Part shown: positions 11,715 through 24,100 of the stretch, piece after piece
Layout of the letters: the number at the start of each line of letters is the position of its first letter
How positions within the stretch are numbered: the first letter of the stretch is position 1
Assembly: GCF_030272615.1 (NCBI RefSeq)
Contig: NC_081412.1
Coordinates: forward strand, 671,610,852-671,674,851
DNA: 64,000 nucleotides
Reading direction: 5' to 3'
DNA from: Cryptomeria japonica
Taxonomy: Eukaryota > Streptophyta > Pinopsida > Cupressales > Cupressaceae
Notes under the pieces: model-generated
Databases searched by the model: none
What the model was told of the DNA's origin: nothing
Seen by the model: the letters and a program-made list of their open reading frames with translations, nothing else
Position numbers and translations under genes: made by a program

Positions 11715-14700
11715 ATGCCTGCTTATGTTTATAATTTAATATGTGAAGAAATACAAGAAGAATGTCCCCCAACGTCGGATCAGATCGACACCACTCAAGT
11801 CATGAATTCAAGCTGCCGAGAATACTGGCGTTCGACTGTGGAGATGTCAAATTTTGGCACAATTAATTCCTCCCTGCCAAACGCACCGATTCGCAGGTGA
11901 GATAAAAAAATTCAAATTATTTGAATGTTTCTCTCTTTCTCCGCTATATGAGTACAACTTTAAAACTCGCTCCTTATTTCAATTAACAGTGAACGAGGAC
12001 AGAAATTTTTGGATCAAAATGTATTTCTAAGTCACAGTGGTAGGCAGAAAAATTTTGTTAGGCAGTTACACAGAGACCTAACAAACCAGGGCGTGTCCTG
12101 CTTCTTTGATCAAGATCGCGAAAGTTTGCCAGTGGGCGAAGATTTCCCCTCTCGTATATTTGAAGCCGCTAAGACATGCCAAGTAGCAGTTTTACTCCTC
12201 TCTATGGATTTCCTCCAATCAAGGTGGCCCATGCTGGAACTGTCTGCCTTTGTGGAAGCGAGAGACAGAACCCGTAAAAATCCCAATCTAAAAATTTTAC
12301 CCTTGTTCTACCAGATTTCACCGGATGCTCTTAAAAACATTTCGGCAGAGGACGAAAACTGGAAACAGTTGGAGAAATCCGAGGAAAAACGAGCAGAATG
12401 GCACGAATCTTTAAATGCAATACGGCGAAATAACGGGTTGAAGATTAGTGAAGGTGATGATGAAGTGAAGTTTAGAGATGAAATTGTGAAAGAAATCTGG
12501 CGTATACTTCCAACACCCTCACCAAGGTATAATGTCCGTTGTATGCAAGGACAAGTACGAATGTGTCAGGTGAAAATACCTCACTACTTTGTCTTGTTTT
12601 TATCACGCATATATTCATAGGCTAATGTATTTATTATATTTATTGGTTACAGGGGGTTGCAGATTTCTTCAACTTCGTTCATCCAGACAAAAAGGGAATC
12701 CGCATTGCAGGATTGTATGGAATACCGGGCCAGGGGAAAACTATACTTGCCAAGGCTTTTTGCAACTTCAAATTGGGGGTTTTCGAGGGTAAAGTCTGCC
12801 ATCTAGAATTTTCTAGAGGCGATTCATTCGAAAGACTTAAAATTGCCCTGCAATATCTCACTTGCTGTCCCCAGTCGTATCTCCAAGCACTGACCGACCA
12901 AGATCAGGTGACCAATATCTCAAATGTTTTAATTTTGTCGACAGGATTTTCTTCCTTTCCTTTAGAAGTATTCTGAAATATTCAACGAAACTCACAGGCA
13001 CAAAATGAGTTATATAGAAGAGTGGAGAGGAAAAGGGTATTGTTGGTTCTTGACAATATCACAGAAGAATGTATAGATGAAGTGGCGTATTATCTCAAGG
13101 CAGACTTGGGAGAAAACAGCTGGATCCTTTTGAGCGCTCGGAGTGTGGATGTTCTAGAAAGGCACTTCAAGATAGATAAGCAGTCATGCATACGAGTACC
13201 AAGGCTCATAGAGGAAGAGGCCATAGCAATCTTGTTGGAAAACGCATCTGTAGAAGTGTCAATGTTGGGGGCAGACGAGAAAGCTTTTGCTGTAAAGTGT
13301 GCAGGTAGATGTTCTTTCAAAGAGGTCGCTTGGACAGAAGGAACATTTCATCCGCTAGCCTTAAAAGCTTTTGGAGGTCACCTCTTCAATAATCATGGTC
13401 TGCAGTTGTCTAAGTGGGTTGCTGAGATAGAAGGCTGGGTAGATCGATGCGGTTATGGTTTGGATAAGTTGTTGGCTTTGCTGGGCAAAGCTTTTGACAA
13501 CATGTGTCCCGAATATCGCACCATATTCATGCTTCTCACCCTTTATCTGCCGCCTGATATGTCTCCCCATAAAGTTACTGAATGGCTGGCAATGATTGTC
13601 AACAAAGAGATCTCGTTTATTGAGAAAGCAGTGAGTTTGAATATTTTCTTTAAAGACCTTTTAGTTTATGATTTGTGTGTTTTAATTGATAAACCTCTGA
13701 ACGCTTAATTTATTTATACGTGGTTTCAGGTTGAGGATCTATGTAAGAAGGCTTTTATTGAAGAATCAAGACCTAAAATTCGCATCCACGACCTATATGT
13801 TGAATTCGCACAAAGCAAAGCAGATGAAATGGGGAGATGGCTGTGGTGGATGGGTGACCCACGTAGTACACGTGGGTTAATATCAAAAGACAATGCAGGG
13901 TTTGAATTGGCTAAGTTTGAGCAGTGCATGCATCAAAGACTGTCCCAGATAGCACTCAACAACCTTCAAAATCTGTTGGTGCTTCAGCTTATAGGCGTGC
14001 AGAAAATGACGAAACTTGACTTGGATGGGATGGGCTGTCTCAGAAGTATTACATTACATAAATGCAATGACCTGAAAGCGCTTGAATGTATGGAAAAACT
14101 GCAACAGCTGGCGTGGCTTCAGATAAGTGAAGTAAATCCAATGTTTAAACTTCCAGAGCTAAGCAGCCTCAAAGGATTACAACATCTTCAGATCAATTTA
14201 GCAGGCAGCCAGGTGCTCAATCAGCTGGGAGATCTTACCAGTTGTGCTTTTCTGAGAGAGATAAATGTTTATTGCCGATCCCTGTGGGAGTTTCCAAGGT
14301 TGAACAGTTTGCGGTATTTGGAGAAAGTGGAATTTATTGTGCGTGATAATGTGAACGGGCCCGTCGACTGTACAGAATGCGTGGAGTTGCAGAGTACTCT
14401 CCTGAAGAGACGTTCCCGGCGGAATAAGACAACGGCCTACCTGATTGGACGTAAGAAACTATCCAAAACTGTATTATGGGATCCCGATGCAGTGAAGGCA
14501 TGTCCAGATTTAGATGCAGTGAAGGCATGTCCAGATATAGATGCCCAGGTAGAGTCGTTTGTTGCATCAAAAGATGTTTCAGCCCTCAAAAGTTTAGAAT
14601 CGTGTGAAGGGCTGAAAAATCTTCAACTATGGAATTTGAGAAATCTAGAGGAGCTTCCGAGTTTCAGACTTCTATCAAATTTGACTGTGCTCAAAATTGG

Positions 14701-15664
14701 CAAGTGTGGTATAAGCGAGGCCCCGGATCTAACATGTTGTCTCTTGCTGGAGGATGTTTGGTTTTCCACACTAGAAAATTTACAAAGCTTTCCCGAGTTC
14801 TCACCACTGAGGAAATTAAAGAAGTTAGGATTATATAATTGCTGCAGGGTTGAAGATCCTCCTGACGTTAGTGGCTGCCATGAATTACAGGTATTCCATC
14901 TAGTCTACAACGACAATCTCAAAGGACTTCCCGACATGGGAGAGTGCCCACGATTAGAGGAAATCAAACTGAGTTGGTATTCTTCTGAAGAAAATAATGT
15001 CAAAAATTCTGAGGACAGTTCTGAATTAAAAGACGAAACCTTCTCAAACTTAAGTGATGTAAGCGCGCCAGAGGCATTGAAAGAGTGGAAGTGGCTGGAG
15101 GGCAAGACAGTGCTCGGAATAAAGTATGTCCGTGGAGGGAAGATGTATTATTGTATCACAGCTCCGTGCGAATCTGTCGACAGAATGCAGTTTGTGAGAA
15201 AAGTAACGATAGATGAAAGCTCTCTGTATCTACCCGACCCGTCTTTCTATGTATCTGAATTAATTACGACATCCTTTATTTCATATCAGATAACTACAAC
15301 AGTACTGACGCTAGTTGATGGACGTAAAGCCTTCACAACTCGGTGCGGAGACTCTTGTTTTGCATTCTACAGAGGCGTCCATTTTGCATCCGGTCTTCTG
15401 CTTCTTATAATGCTTGTGTTTATTTCTCACTCTCTATTGTCAGTAATTAGACGAAGGTTCTCAAAAGATCGGCATCTTGACTTCCCTGCATTGTATGTGG
15501 TAGCTGAACGGGATCTTCGTGCTGTTACAGCACTTGCGTTCATAGTTGGAATTTTACAGCTTATACTTGAGGTTTATTTTGATGTCCATGTTATAAGCTT
15601 TTCTTCTACTATAGGTTTAATATGTTTCTTAGTGTCCAATCTAACTTTAGGTTTATTGTCTTAA
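11715..15664 (+). CDS. TIR-NBS-LRR (TNL) immune receptor with C-terminal membrane segments, 5 exons
   Basis: Likely an intracellular immune receptor. Exons by GT-AG junctions that keep one frame: 11715-11896, 11990-12569, 12653-12907, 12998-13630, 13730-15664; introns 93, 83, 90 and 99 bp; about 1194 aa. TAA directly precedes the ATG in frame. TIR at about 70-215 starts 'NVFLSHSG' and keeps the NADase-type Glu (E144, in 'WPMLEL'). Walker A 'GIPGQGKT' is 277-284. Kinase-2 'VLLVLDNI' has D358 but Asn where the second Asp usually lies. RNBS-B-like 'SWILLSAR' is 380-387; a GLPL-like 'HPLALKAFG' starts at 457. The MHD position reads 'IHD' (569-571). LRRs span about 629-965, broken by a basic patch 'KRRSRRNK' and an in-frame duplication. 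Three hydrophobic segments follow at about 1099-1120, 1148-1168 and 1171-1194. TIR style suggests a non-angiosperm lineage. The exon 2 donor was chosen because 12570 keeps frame while 12527 does not. No lesion is seen. Splice sites lack transcript support. Confidence 0.88.
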
Positions 15665-15734
15665 CAATAATATATGAAAGATTTGGTTTAGAACCTAGTT
15701 TATATATTCAATATTTGAATGTATTTAGGGTTGT

Positions 15735-15890
15735 TATAAAGTACTTACAGTGTAATTGGCCGAAGTGTGGAGTCACAGCTTAGCGTAGAATTCCACTTCA
15801 GATGTCCTTATTGGAAATTGAATTTGGGTCTCCATAGTGAGAACCGAGTGTTTTAACCAGTTAAGCTCAACCGCTTGGACAACATTTTAA
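15735..15890 (-). mobile_element. tRNA-derived SINE, antisense, just after the TNL stop codon
   Basis: The minus strand begins 'gtccaagcggttgagctt', then 'aactggttaaaacactc', then 'gacccaaattcaatttcc'. These correspond to a D-arm with an A-box-like sequence and a T-arm with a B-box-like 'ttcaatttcc' of a tRNA-type head. The body continues into an unrelated stretch toward 15735. The anticodon-loop region is not a clean tRNA, so this is a SINE rather than a tRNA gene. It starts 70 bp after the TNL stop and probably lies in its 3' UTR. No A-tail or target-site duplication could be fixed. Confidence 0.55.
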
Positions 15891-16499
15891 AATTATATTA
15901 ATCATACATTAATATGCATAACATAGTTTTGTCATTGTAACCTTAGCATTGTTAAATTATAGCATACCTTCAAATGCAATAACATGGTCTTAAGATTTTT
16001 GGTCTTGTAATTATTTATAAAATATAAATAATCAATTTTTTTGTCAAGATGAATCTTTATATAGATAAGAGAATATATGAATGTTATATAAAAAATTATA
16101 AATATTTTTATTAAAAAGTGAAATGAATATTAGATAAATGATGGTCATCTATGTCACAAACTTGATAGCATTGATGGAGTGCATCTATCAATAGACTCTC
16201 CATATTCTTATATAAGATAACTTATGGTTTCAAAATATTCATGCAAATTGCTTACCCTCAACATAGAAAAGATGTAATCCTTCATATAAGGAGGAAATGG
16301 TTTAAATAATTTATAGAGATATAATTACTCCTCTAGTGATGCTATTGAATTTCTTTATTACTTTTTCATTAGTTTTTTAAGGAGTTTGTGTGAATAAAAA
16401 ATCAATTAAGTTGATTTTTTTAAAGTATAATTGATTTGTATTATTTTACTAATTTATTGCAATTTAAATATATTTTTTTAACGTTGTAATTAAAACCAA
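15891..16499. other. AT-rich spacer between TNL/SINE and LINE
   Basis: No gene or element recognised; strongly AT-rich with short direct repeats around 'aatatgaatgttat'. The LINE 5' end is likely near 16500 but has no sharp mark. Confidence 0.4.
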
Positions 16500-16530
16500 C
16501 TCGGATATCCAATTCACAAATAACTTTGAA

Positions 16531-17025
16531 ATGAGTTCGGTGAGTGGAGGGCGGCAACGACTAGGGGAGGTTCAAGGGGACTCTAGGAAGGACGATGCGA
16601 CAAATCTGCTCCCGACAAATCTGCTCCCATCTGGTTCTGTCGTTCAGGACCTTGTGCAAGTGTTCATTTTTGTTGACATTCGTATGGATTGCTTCAGAAT
16701 TTTCGTAGAGATTGGGAATGTGGATGGTGTTCGTGACTTGTGTGGGTCCTTCTTGGAGCCCTCCTTGTCCTCTTTGATGGTGTTCAATGGGGTTTCTTTG
16801 GGGTACTCATCTCCTCCATCGTCAATTTTTGCTAATCCTCCATCTGGAAGAATATTTTTTTGCAGATATCAGTCTCCCCGACACAGACAGTGTATTTATT
16901 GAGAGATCCGCGAATGACACTTTTGTTAATATAGAGAACTCCTCTCACAATCTCACTATGGCCAAGATAGAAAACACTCTAGTGGGCAATTTCAAGGGTA
17001 GACAGCCTGAGATTATTGCAGTTCG
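16531..17025 (+). pseudogene. LINE ORF1, 5' part
   Basis: Reads from 'MSSVSGGRQRLGEV' with a frame change near 16860. The continuing frame carries 'LPDTDSVFIERSANDTF' and 'IENTLVGNFKGRQPEI', the start of the DUF4283-type domain found in plant LINE ORF1 proteins, which bind the element RNA. The frame is cut in the middle of an Arg codon by the left LTR of copia A and resumes at 32586. Confidence 0.75.
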
Positions 17026-18627
17026 TGTTGGAAGTGGTTTCACTCTGAGAGGGGGTGAATCAGAGTGTAATAAAATTCAACAATAAAAAATTCTGAAAAA
17101 CTTGATAGACCTTTTTAACACAATACAATTTGCTTTAAATGAGAAACAAGAAATGCTGATTAAAGATATTCAACCCTTACAAGATCTAAGAAGAAAGATT
17201 AGGATATATTGACTAAACAATCTGTATATGCTTCTATGAGATACATCTTTTACTGCAATTATCAGACGAACTAAAACAACTTCACATGCAAGTGATACTG
17301 CAGATTTACAAACACAAATTTGCATATAATGAATGACATAAATATCAGAGATTGACCTAATGAACAAATATGAAAAAGGACAAGATTTTCAAAACATTTT
17401 ACAAGACACAAATTTCATGAGTGGAAAACCCTCATGGGGTATAAAAACCACTCGTAACCTGTCAACTTTATTTCATCTCGAAAATCCAACTTATCACAAT
17501 GGTGGAGTCTTTGCTCAACACCTCAAAATGCCAACAACAATTTAAGAACAAATTCAACAGTGAAGTGTTTTGATGGAGTCTGGACTCAACATCTTACAAC
17601 TTAAGAACCTGTGAAAAATTTGCTCTCAACAATGACCCTACAACTGCATTGTATTTGCAGTTCCAAAATCATGATTGATAGCAAATCACAAGAATAGTCT
17701 ATGAAAACTTATTTGAGTACATATTCTATCAACCAAAACTGATTTAACATAATATAGCAGAATGACAAAAAATGTTCCCTTATAATTTCTTTTCAAAAGA
17801 AAACTTCTTACTCTGTTTTCAACATTCGATGCTCAAGACACTTAAGACAGAGCAACTAAGTAGAGACTCAAATGACTTTTTTATTTTTCACACCCACTTC
17901 TTTCATATTACACCAAATATATATGCATCCGCTTTTTAACATAAACGAGTAAAAATAACTTCCTTTGTAAAAATGAAATGCTCATAACTGAAGAACTAGA
18001 ATGCAAACTACTTTTTCAACTGACTATCAAGAGAAAACCCTTCTATATATCATTTTTCATTAAATTGAATCCTTTTTTATATATGCTTGAAAGAATACCT
18101 AACTATGTCAGTAAAAAGTCAAAAAGAAACTGGAAAAACTTGATTGCATCTTTTGCTCGAAGTCCACCTTCTATGCATGATGACAATAACCTCTTTCTGC
18201 TCAATGATATCATATTCAAGACATGGTGATAAAACAAAAACTAACTGCAATATTTGAAAAAGAGTTATCTGGTAGTGCCTCCAGAACCGTACATGGTGGG
18301 TAGGGTTCGAGGAAATGTTTTCGAAAGAAAGCTAAACAACATGATGTACAAGCCCCAAAACAAACAACAATGATATTTGAAATCTAAATAATATCAAGCG
18401 CCTGAAGTAAAAGTTGCCTACATGCCAAAGGATATGCATTTAATCAAGTAACTCTCATGGACTCCATTTGCCAAGTGGAATAGAATATGCATTTAATCAA
18501 GTAACCCCATGAGCCAGTAACCACTACATAAGGAGCTACACATTAATCAAGAAGTCAAACATCCAACTTGTCATCTTGACCACCACAAGTTGACATCAAG
18601 GACAATAACAAAAATAAGAGATCAACA
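17026..18627 (-). repeat. Copia A 3' LTR
   Basis: 1602 bp; + strand reads 'tgttggaagtgg' to 'gagatcaaca'. It pairs with 30980-32585. It holds no gene. Confidence 0.92.
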
Positions 18628-18642
18628 AACTCCCCCTTTTTT
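18628..18642 (-). other. Copia A polypurine tract
   Basis: On the minus strand 'aaaaaagggggagtt' lies directly against the inner edge of the 3' LTR. This is the priming site for plus-strand DNA synthesis in LTR elements. Confidence 0.85.
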
Positions 18643-18681
18643 CTTAATGGCAAAAAAATATGCACTCTACAATGCCAACAA

Positions 18682-18720
18682 CATGAACCATGAACCATGA
18701 ACCATGAACCATGAACCATA
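18682..18720. repeat. Heptamer tandem repeat inside copia A
   Basis: About 5.5 perfect copies of 'catgaac' with degenerate copies continuing to about 18870. It lies in the untranslated part between RNase H and the 3' LTR and is missing from copia B. Confidence 0.85.
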
Positions 18721-19104
18721 AATCATGAGTCGTGAGCCATGCAATGCCAGTAAGATGAATCATGTATCATGAGCCATGTAAAGTCAAAAACATGAGCCAT
18801 GAACCATGATTCATAACACATGCAATGTCAGTGACATGAGCCATGAATCTTGAATCATAAACCATGCAATTAACAAAGCAGTCTAACACCAAAGTAAACT
18901 GATATAAGAATTTGAGCATAATCTGAAAATAAAACAACCTAAGCATATTCTGAACCAGCCAAAAAATCCATGTAACACCTGTAACTTGCCATGTAACACC
19001 TGTATGAAATCTGAAACATCTGCCCCTTTTTTGTCTTCAAGGACAAAGGGTGCATATTGATGGAGAGCAAAGCTCCCCCTCAACCAATAAACAATGCATT
19101 AATC

Positions 19105-19389
19105 AAGAGTACGCTAAGAAGGAACTTTGAGTCATAATCGAAGTCTATCAAATGCATCTGGAGCTATGGGCTTGGTAAAAACATCTGCAACCTGTGCTTG
19201 AGTAGGAAGATAGTGCAATATAACTTCATTAACCAAAACTTTTTCACGAAGAAAGAGTAACCAAGTTGCAATATGTTTCATTCTGGAATGCATTCTGGTA
19301 TTTTTAGAGAGAGTGATAGCACTAGTATTATCACAAAATATATTAAGAGTTTCTCAACAATAATACCCATATCTAGAAAAGTTTGAGCC
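19105..19389 (-). pseudogene. Copia A RNase H C-terminal part
   Basis: The minus strand reads 'AQTFLDMGII', then after a frameshift 'NIFCDNTSAITLSKN', then 'HIATWLLFLREKV' and 'QVADVFTKPI', the standard C-terminal end of the copia polyprotein. It is cut from the rest of pol by copia B. Comparison with the usual copia layout suggests that about 100 codons between the RT end ('RPDLMQAMC') and this point are missing. Confidence 0.8.
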
Positions 19390-20876
19390 TGATGAGTAAT
19401 GATGAATAGTAACTATCCAATAGGTATGAGAGAGGGAGGGGTGAATCAGTAGAAACAAAAACTTTCTCCACAACTCAAACAGCAGAGACTGCACTAACAG
19501 GTAAATACCATCACCGATCTAAGTTAGGGCACTACCGGTAAAACACAGTGAGACTGTAAAAGACATAAACCGGTAACACTTAGATCTTCTCCAAACCTAA
19601 TATCTCCTTTCCACTTCACCCATATATATAAACAAGTAATACATCAGAAATATAAAGACTACTGACTTAGCATGCATTACCACTTAACAAAAAATACTAA
19701 TCATCACATGAAAAATCATCACACATGACACACTGACTTTTCACGTGGAAATCCAACAGAGAAAAACCATGGTGGGGATGAATACCCACAAGTTGTTCTT
19801 TGAACTCTTCTGAAGTCTCCTCTGTTAGGAGCTTAATCTGGTTAAGGACTTTACAATAGGTTCTGCTAGGAACCGATCCTACTAGGGATCACCTAGTTAA
19901 GGGATGGCTAAATACTCGGTTAAAGGTTACCTCACAAGAGGATTTGAAGAACTCAATGAATTTGAGTCACCCTGTTAAAGGATTTGCAGAAAGCCTGTTA
20001 AAGCTACCTGGTTAAGGGATTTTAGAATTGCCAAAATGGTTAGAAGTCTGCAGGTAATACAATGATCTAGTAACAGCACTGAATGCCAATGCAAATCCAC
20101 TTTAGTTCCTTTTCTTCTGCAATCTCATTCAGTAGGTATCAACACACTTCTCTAGTCTGGCAAGAATCAAGTGTCTCTACACTCGGATACACACAACATT
20201 TGCCAACAACTTCAAATGAAAAAAATCATCGACCTTATAGACAACAGATAGGTCGGTGGCATAAACCCTAAACCCTAAACATTTAGGTTATCAATATAGT
20301 CGGTCCAATCTTGACCGTTCAATCACATTGCATAATGTAAAATGATCTTGAACAAATCTCAATACATTCTCCATTGTTCATTCTTTGTCGATTCTGGAAG
20401 ATGGTAACCCATCACGCGCTCTCCACCGTTTGCTGAGACTTCACACATTCTCGAGGTAGATAGGATCAATCTTCTTCATGCAAGATCCTCAAGGAAATCC
20501 TTCACGCGCACAAGGCTGACATGGCAACACAATCTGATCTTCATTTCAATGCTAACCCATCATAGAATGTTGTCGGTCAAATCACATAGACTTAAAATGC
20601 ATCAACCGGAAACCCTGAAGCTGAGACTACAAACCGGTAGTCATACCAAATGAAAACTCCAATACAAAACATTCCATATACTGGTTCACATTCTAACATA
20701 CCGGTTCACTTGAACAAACATACGGCTTCATTTTTTCACATATACCGGTTCACATCATCATTCCGGTTCTCTTGCCAGTTTGCTTACTTCAATATACTGG
20801 TTCATACTTCAGCATATTGACATCAATGACAACATACAATATCCTCACGTTATCAAACTCTGCACATATGCCAACA
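19390..20876 (-). repeat. Copia B 3' LTR
   Basis: 1487 bp; + strand from 'tgatgagtaatgatg' to 'tatgccaaca'. It is rich in 'accggttcac' motifs near 20640-20820. A two-unit telomere-like 'aaaccctaaaccc' at about 20266 is a chance motif within it. Confidence 0.9.
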
Positions 20877-20890
20877 ATCTCCCCCTTTGG
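20877..20890 (-). other. Copia B polypurine tract
   Basis: The minus strand reads 'ccaaagggggagat' against the inner edge of the 3' LTR. Confidence 0.8.
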
Positions 20891-21117
20891 CATTGATGGC
20901 AATATACAAAGATATCTCTTTGCTTCATATCTTCTCCCCAATATTGCAGATATCTTCTCCACTTCACATCTTCTCCCCCTTTGACAACAATGCCAAAGTG
21001 AGGGCACAAATAGGTATGTTCCATTATTCTACTCGCCCTAAGGAGTAGAATCCTTCAACACACCAATCGTAAAAAGATTTCACAATTTAATACCTAACTG
21101 ATGTGGAGCACAAACCT

Positions 21118-24100
21118 TTAGTTCACCGCTTGAAGGGGTAGCACCCCTAATTCACCTCTTAAATAGGTAAATGTAGCCTTTGGTAGAGGCTTGGTGAATA
21201 TATCTACTAATTGCTCCTTACTGGAGACATGTTCGAATACAACTTCTTTGTTCTGAACTTTCTCCCTCAAGAAATGATACTTGAGCTCGAAGTGCTTGGT
21301 TCTAGCATGCAAAACCGGATTCTTGGAAATATTAATTGCACTGGTGTTGTCACAAAAGATACTCACTAGTTCAGATAGAGGGACTTTGAAACCACTTAAT
21401 ACATGCTTCATCCAAATTGTCCGAGTGTAGTTCATAAATGCTGCTACATATTCTGCTTCTGCTGTAGACTGAGAGATACAACTCTACTTCTTACTCATCC
21501 ATGAAACTAGTCTACCCCCAAGAAAGAATGCACCACTGGTTGTGCTCTTCCGATCGTCCACATTGCCAGCCCAATCGGCACCTGTATACACTTTGAGATT
21601 GAAATTATTATTGGATAGATACCACAATCCATAATCTATAGTTCCCTTTAGATATCTAAGAATCCACTTGACTGCTACCAACTAGGATTCTCTTGGACTT
21701 TTTTGGAAATGTGCAATAATGCCCACTGCATGTGCAATGTCCGGTCTGCTGTATACTACATAGTGCAACTTACCAATCATTGATCGGTATTCCTTCTCAT
21801 TCACCAATGCTGAGTCATCTTCTTTTGGCAATTTACAACTAGTCACCATCGGTATACCAACCAGTTTGTGTCTTCCATGCCAAAGGTCTTCAACACCTCT
21901 TTGACATACTTGGACTGAGTGATAAAGATGCCATATTTCATTTGTTGAATATGTAGTCCAATGAAGAGCTTAATCTCTCCAATTAGTGACATTTCAAATT
22001 CCTTCTTCTTCTCATCTGCAAAATCATGACTCATCTTGTCATCTCCACCAAAGATTATATCATCAACAAACAGTTCACAGATCAGGATTTGATCACCTTC
22101 TGACTTTAGATAGATATTGCTATCTTCCTTGTTCTTTCAAATCCAATATTTACAAGATGTGAGTGTAAGCATTCATACCATGCTCTAGGTGTTTGCTTCA
22201 ATCCATACAAGGCTTTATGTAGCCTACACACCATGCCATTGTCTTCTGATAGGGAAAACCCATCTGGTTGCTCTATATACACTTCCTCTTCAAGTATTCC
22301 ATTCAGGAATGGAGATTTCACATCCATCTGATACACTTTGAATCCCTTGAAGGTTGCATATGCAAGAAGCATTCGAACTCCTTCTAGTCTAGCTACTGGA
22401 GAAAAGGTTTCTCCATAGTCTTCTCCTTCTTCTTGAGAATATCCCTTACATACCAGTCTGGCTTTGTTTCTTACCACTGAGCCATCTTCATTCAGCTTGT
22501 TTCTGAAAACCCATTTGGTGCCAATAACATTTTTATGCTCAGGTCTGGGTACTAAAGACCATGTACCATTCTTTTCTATCTTGTCAAGTTCCTCTTCCAT
22601 AGTCTTGATCCAGTCTTCATCTTTATGTGCCTCTTTAAATGTTTTTGGCTAAAATTCAGAGATCATGCAAGAATTTTCTCTGACCTTTCTTCTAGTATGA
22701 ATTCCTACATCTTTATCTCCTATGATCTGCTTTGGATCATGATTCAGCTTTACATACCTAGGAATGATCTTAGTTGATTCCTCTTTCTTTTCCTCTTCAT
22801 CATCATCTTCATCAGCATCAGCATCTACCAATGTAGGAGCACTATTACCGGTACTTGGTTGTTTTGCAACTGGTTTCCAGAAGGTTACAACTGGTTCATC
22901 TACCGCTTGCTCGCTACCAGTTGCCTCAGGTTTCTCAGAGGTTTCATCAACTCTAACATTGATACTTTCCACAATTCTCTAAGTCCTATTGTTAAAGAAC
23001 ATGAGAGCTTTTCTCTTGGTGGAATACCCTAAGAATATTCCCTCATCACATTTTTCCTCAAACTTGCTCTGGTGTTCACTTCTCTTGATATAACACTTGC
23101 TACCCAAAACTATAAAATAGCTTACCACTGGTGTCTTATTGGTCCAATACTCATACAGAGTTTTATCCTTTCCTTTCTTGATGAGTACCCGATTCATAGT
23201 ATAGACTGTAGTGCTCACTGCTTCTCTCCAAAAGGTGTGAGAAACCTTCCCTTGAATCAACATTGTTCTGGTTGCTTCAACTACCATCCGGTTGTTCCTT
23301 TCTGCTAGGCCATTTTGATGTGGAGTCCAGGGGGAAGATAGTTGCCTCTTGATTCCATTTTCTTCACAGTACTTGTTGAACTCACTAGAAGTGAACTCAC
23401 CTCCTTGGTCAGTTCTAAAGCATTTGATTCTCCTACCACTTTCTTTTTCTACCAGTTCTCTAAAGGCTTTGAACTTTCCAAAAGCTTCAGACTTGTCTTT
23501 CAAGAATGTGACCCACATCATTCTAGAGCAAGCATCCATTAGTAAGAATCATAAAATACCTATCTCCCTGAATACTCCTAGTTTTCATAGGACCACACAA
23601 ATCAGTATGCACAAGATCAAGCAAATTATCTACTGTGAAAGATTTACTTTTGAAGGTTGAGGAAGAAATTTTCCCCAGTTGACATTCTCTGCATAGAGGA
23701 TTCTCCAGTTTGTTCAACACAGACAATCCTCTAACTGCCCTGATCTTACTAGCCTTCATAATGTTATCAAAATTAACATGGTAGAGTCTCCTATGCCATA
23801 TCCAACTGTCATCAAACCTAGCCATTAGACATTGACTAATATTTGTATTTAATTGAAATAGGTTACCTTTGGTCTGCATAGCGGTAGCCATCAGTTCACC
23901 ACTCTTTCCTTTTATTTTGCACACTCCATCTTTGAATTCCAGAGTGAGTCCATTATCATTCAGCTGAACAACACTCAGAAGGTTATGCCTGAGACCTTCT
24001 ACCCAATACACATTATCAGTACTACTTTTTCCATTTAGAGAGATGGACTCTCTTCCTTTTACCATACAAGGTGCGTCATTACCAAATCGGACTATACCTC

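Noticed and set aside
12521..12530. Alternative TNL exon 2 donor 'accaag|gtat'
   Set aside because: Its phase does not join to the exon 3 acceptor at 12653, whereas the donor at 12570 keeps the frame into the P-loop.
15745..15890. A tRNA gene on the minus strand
   Set aside because: The head has A- and B-box-like parts but no clean cloverleaf or anticodon arm, and it continues into a SINE-like body.
20262..20282. Telomere-like 'aaaccctaaaccctaaa'
   Set aside because: Only two to three units inside a copia B LTR, and the partner LTR has one unit changed; not a telomeric array.
22649..22972. Acidic 107-codon minus-strand frame as a separate gene
   Set aside because: It is the linker between integrase and RT of the copia B polyprotein, separated by single stops.
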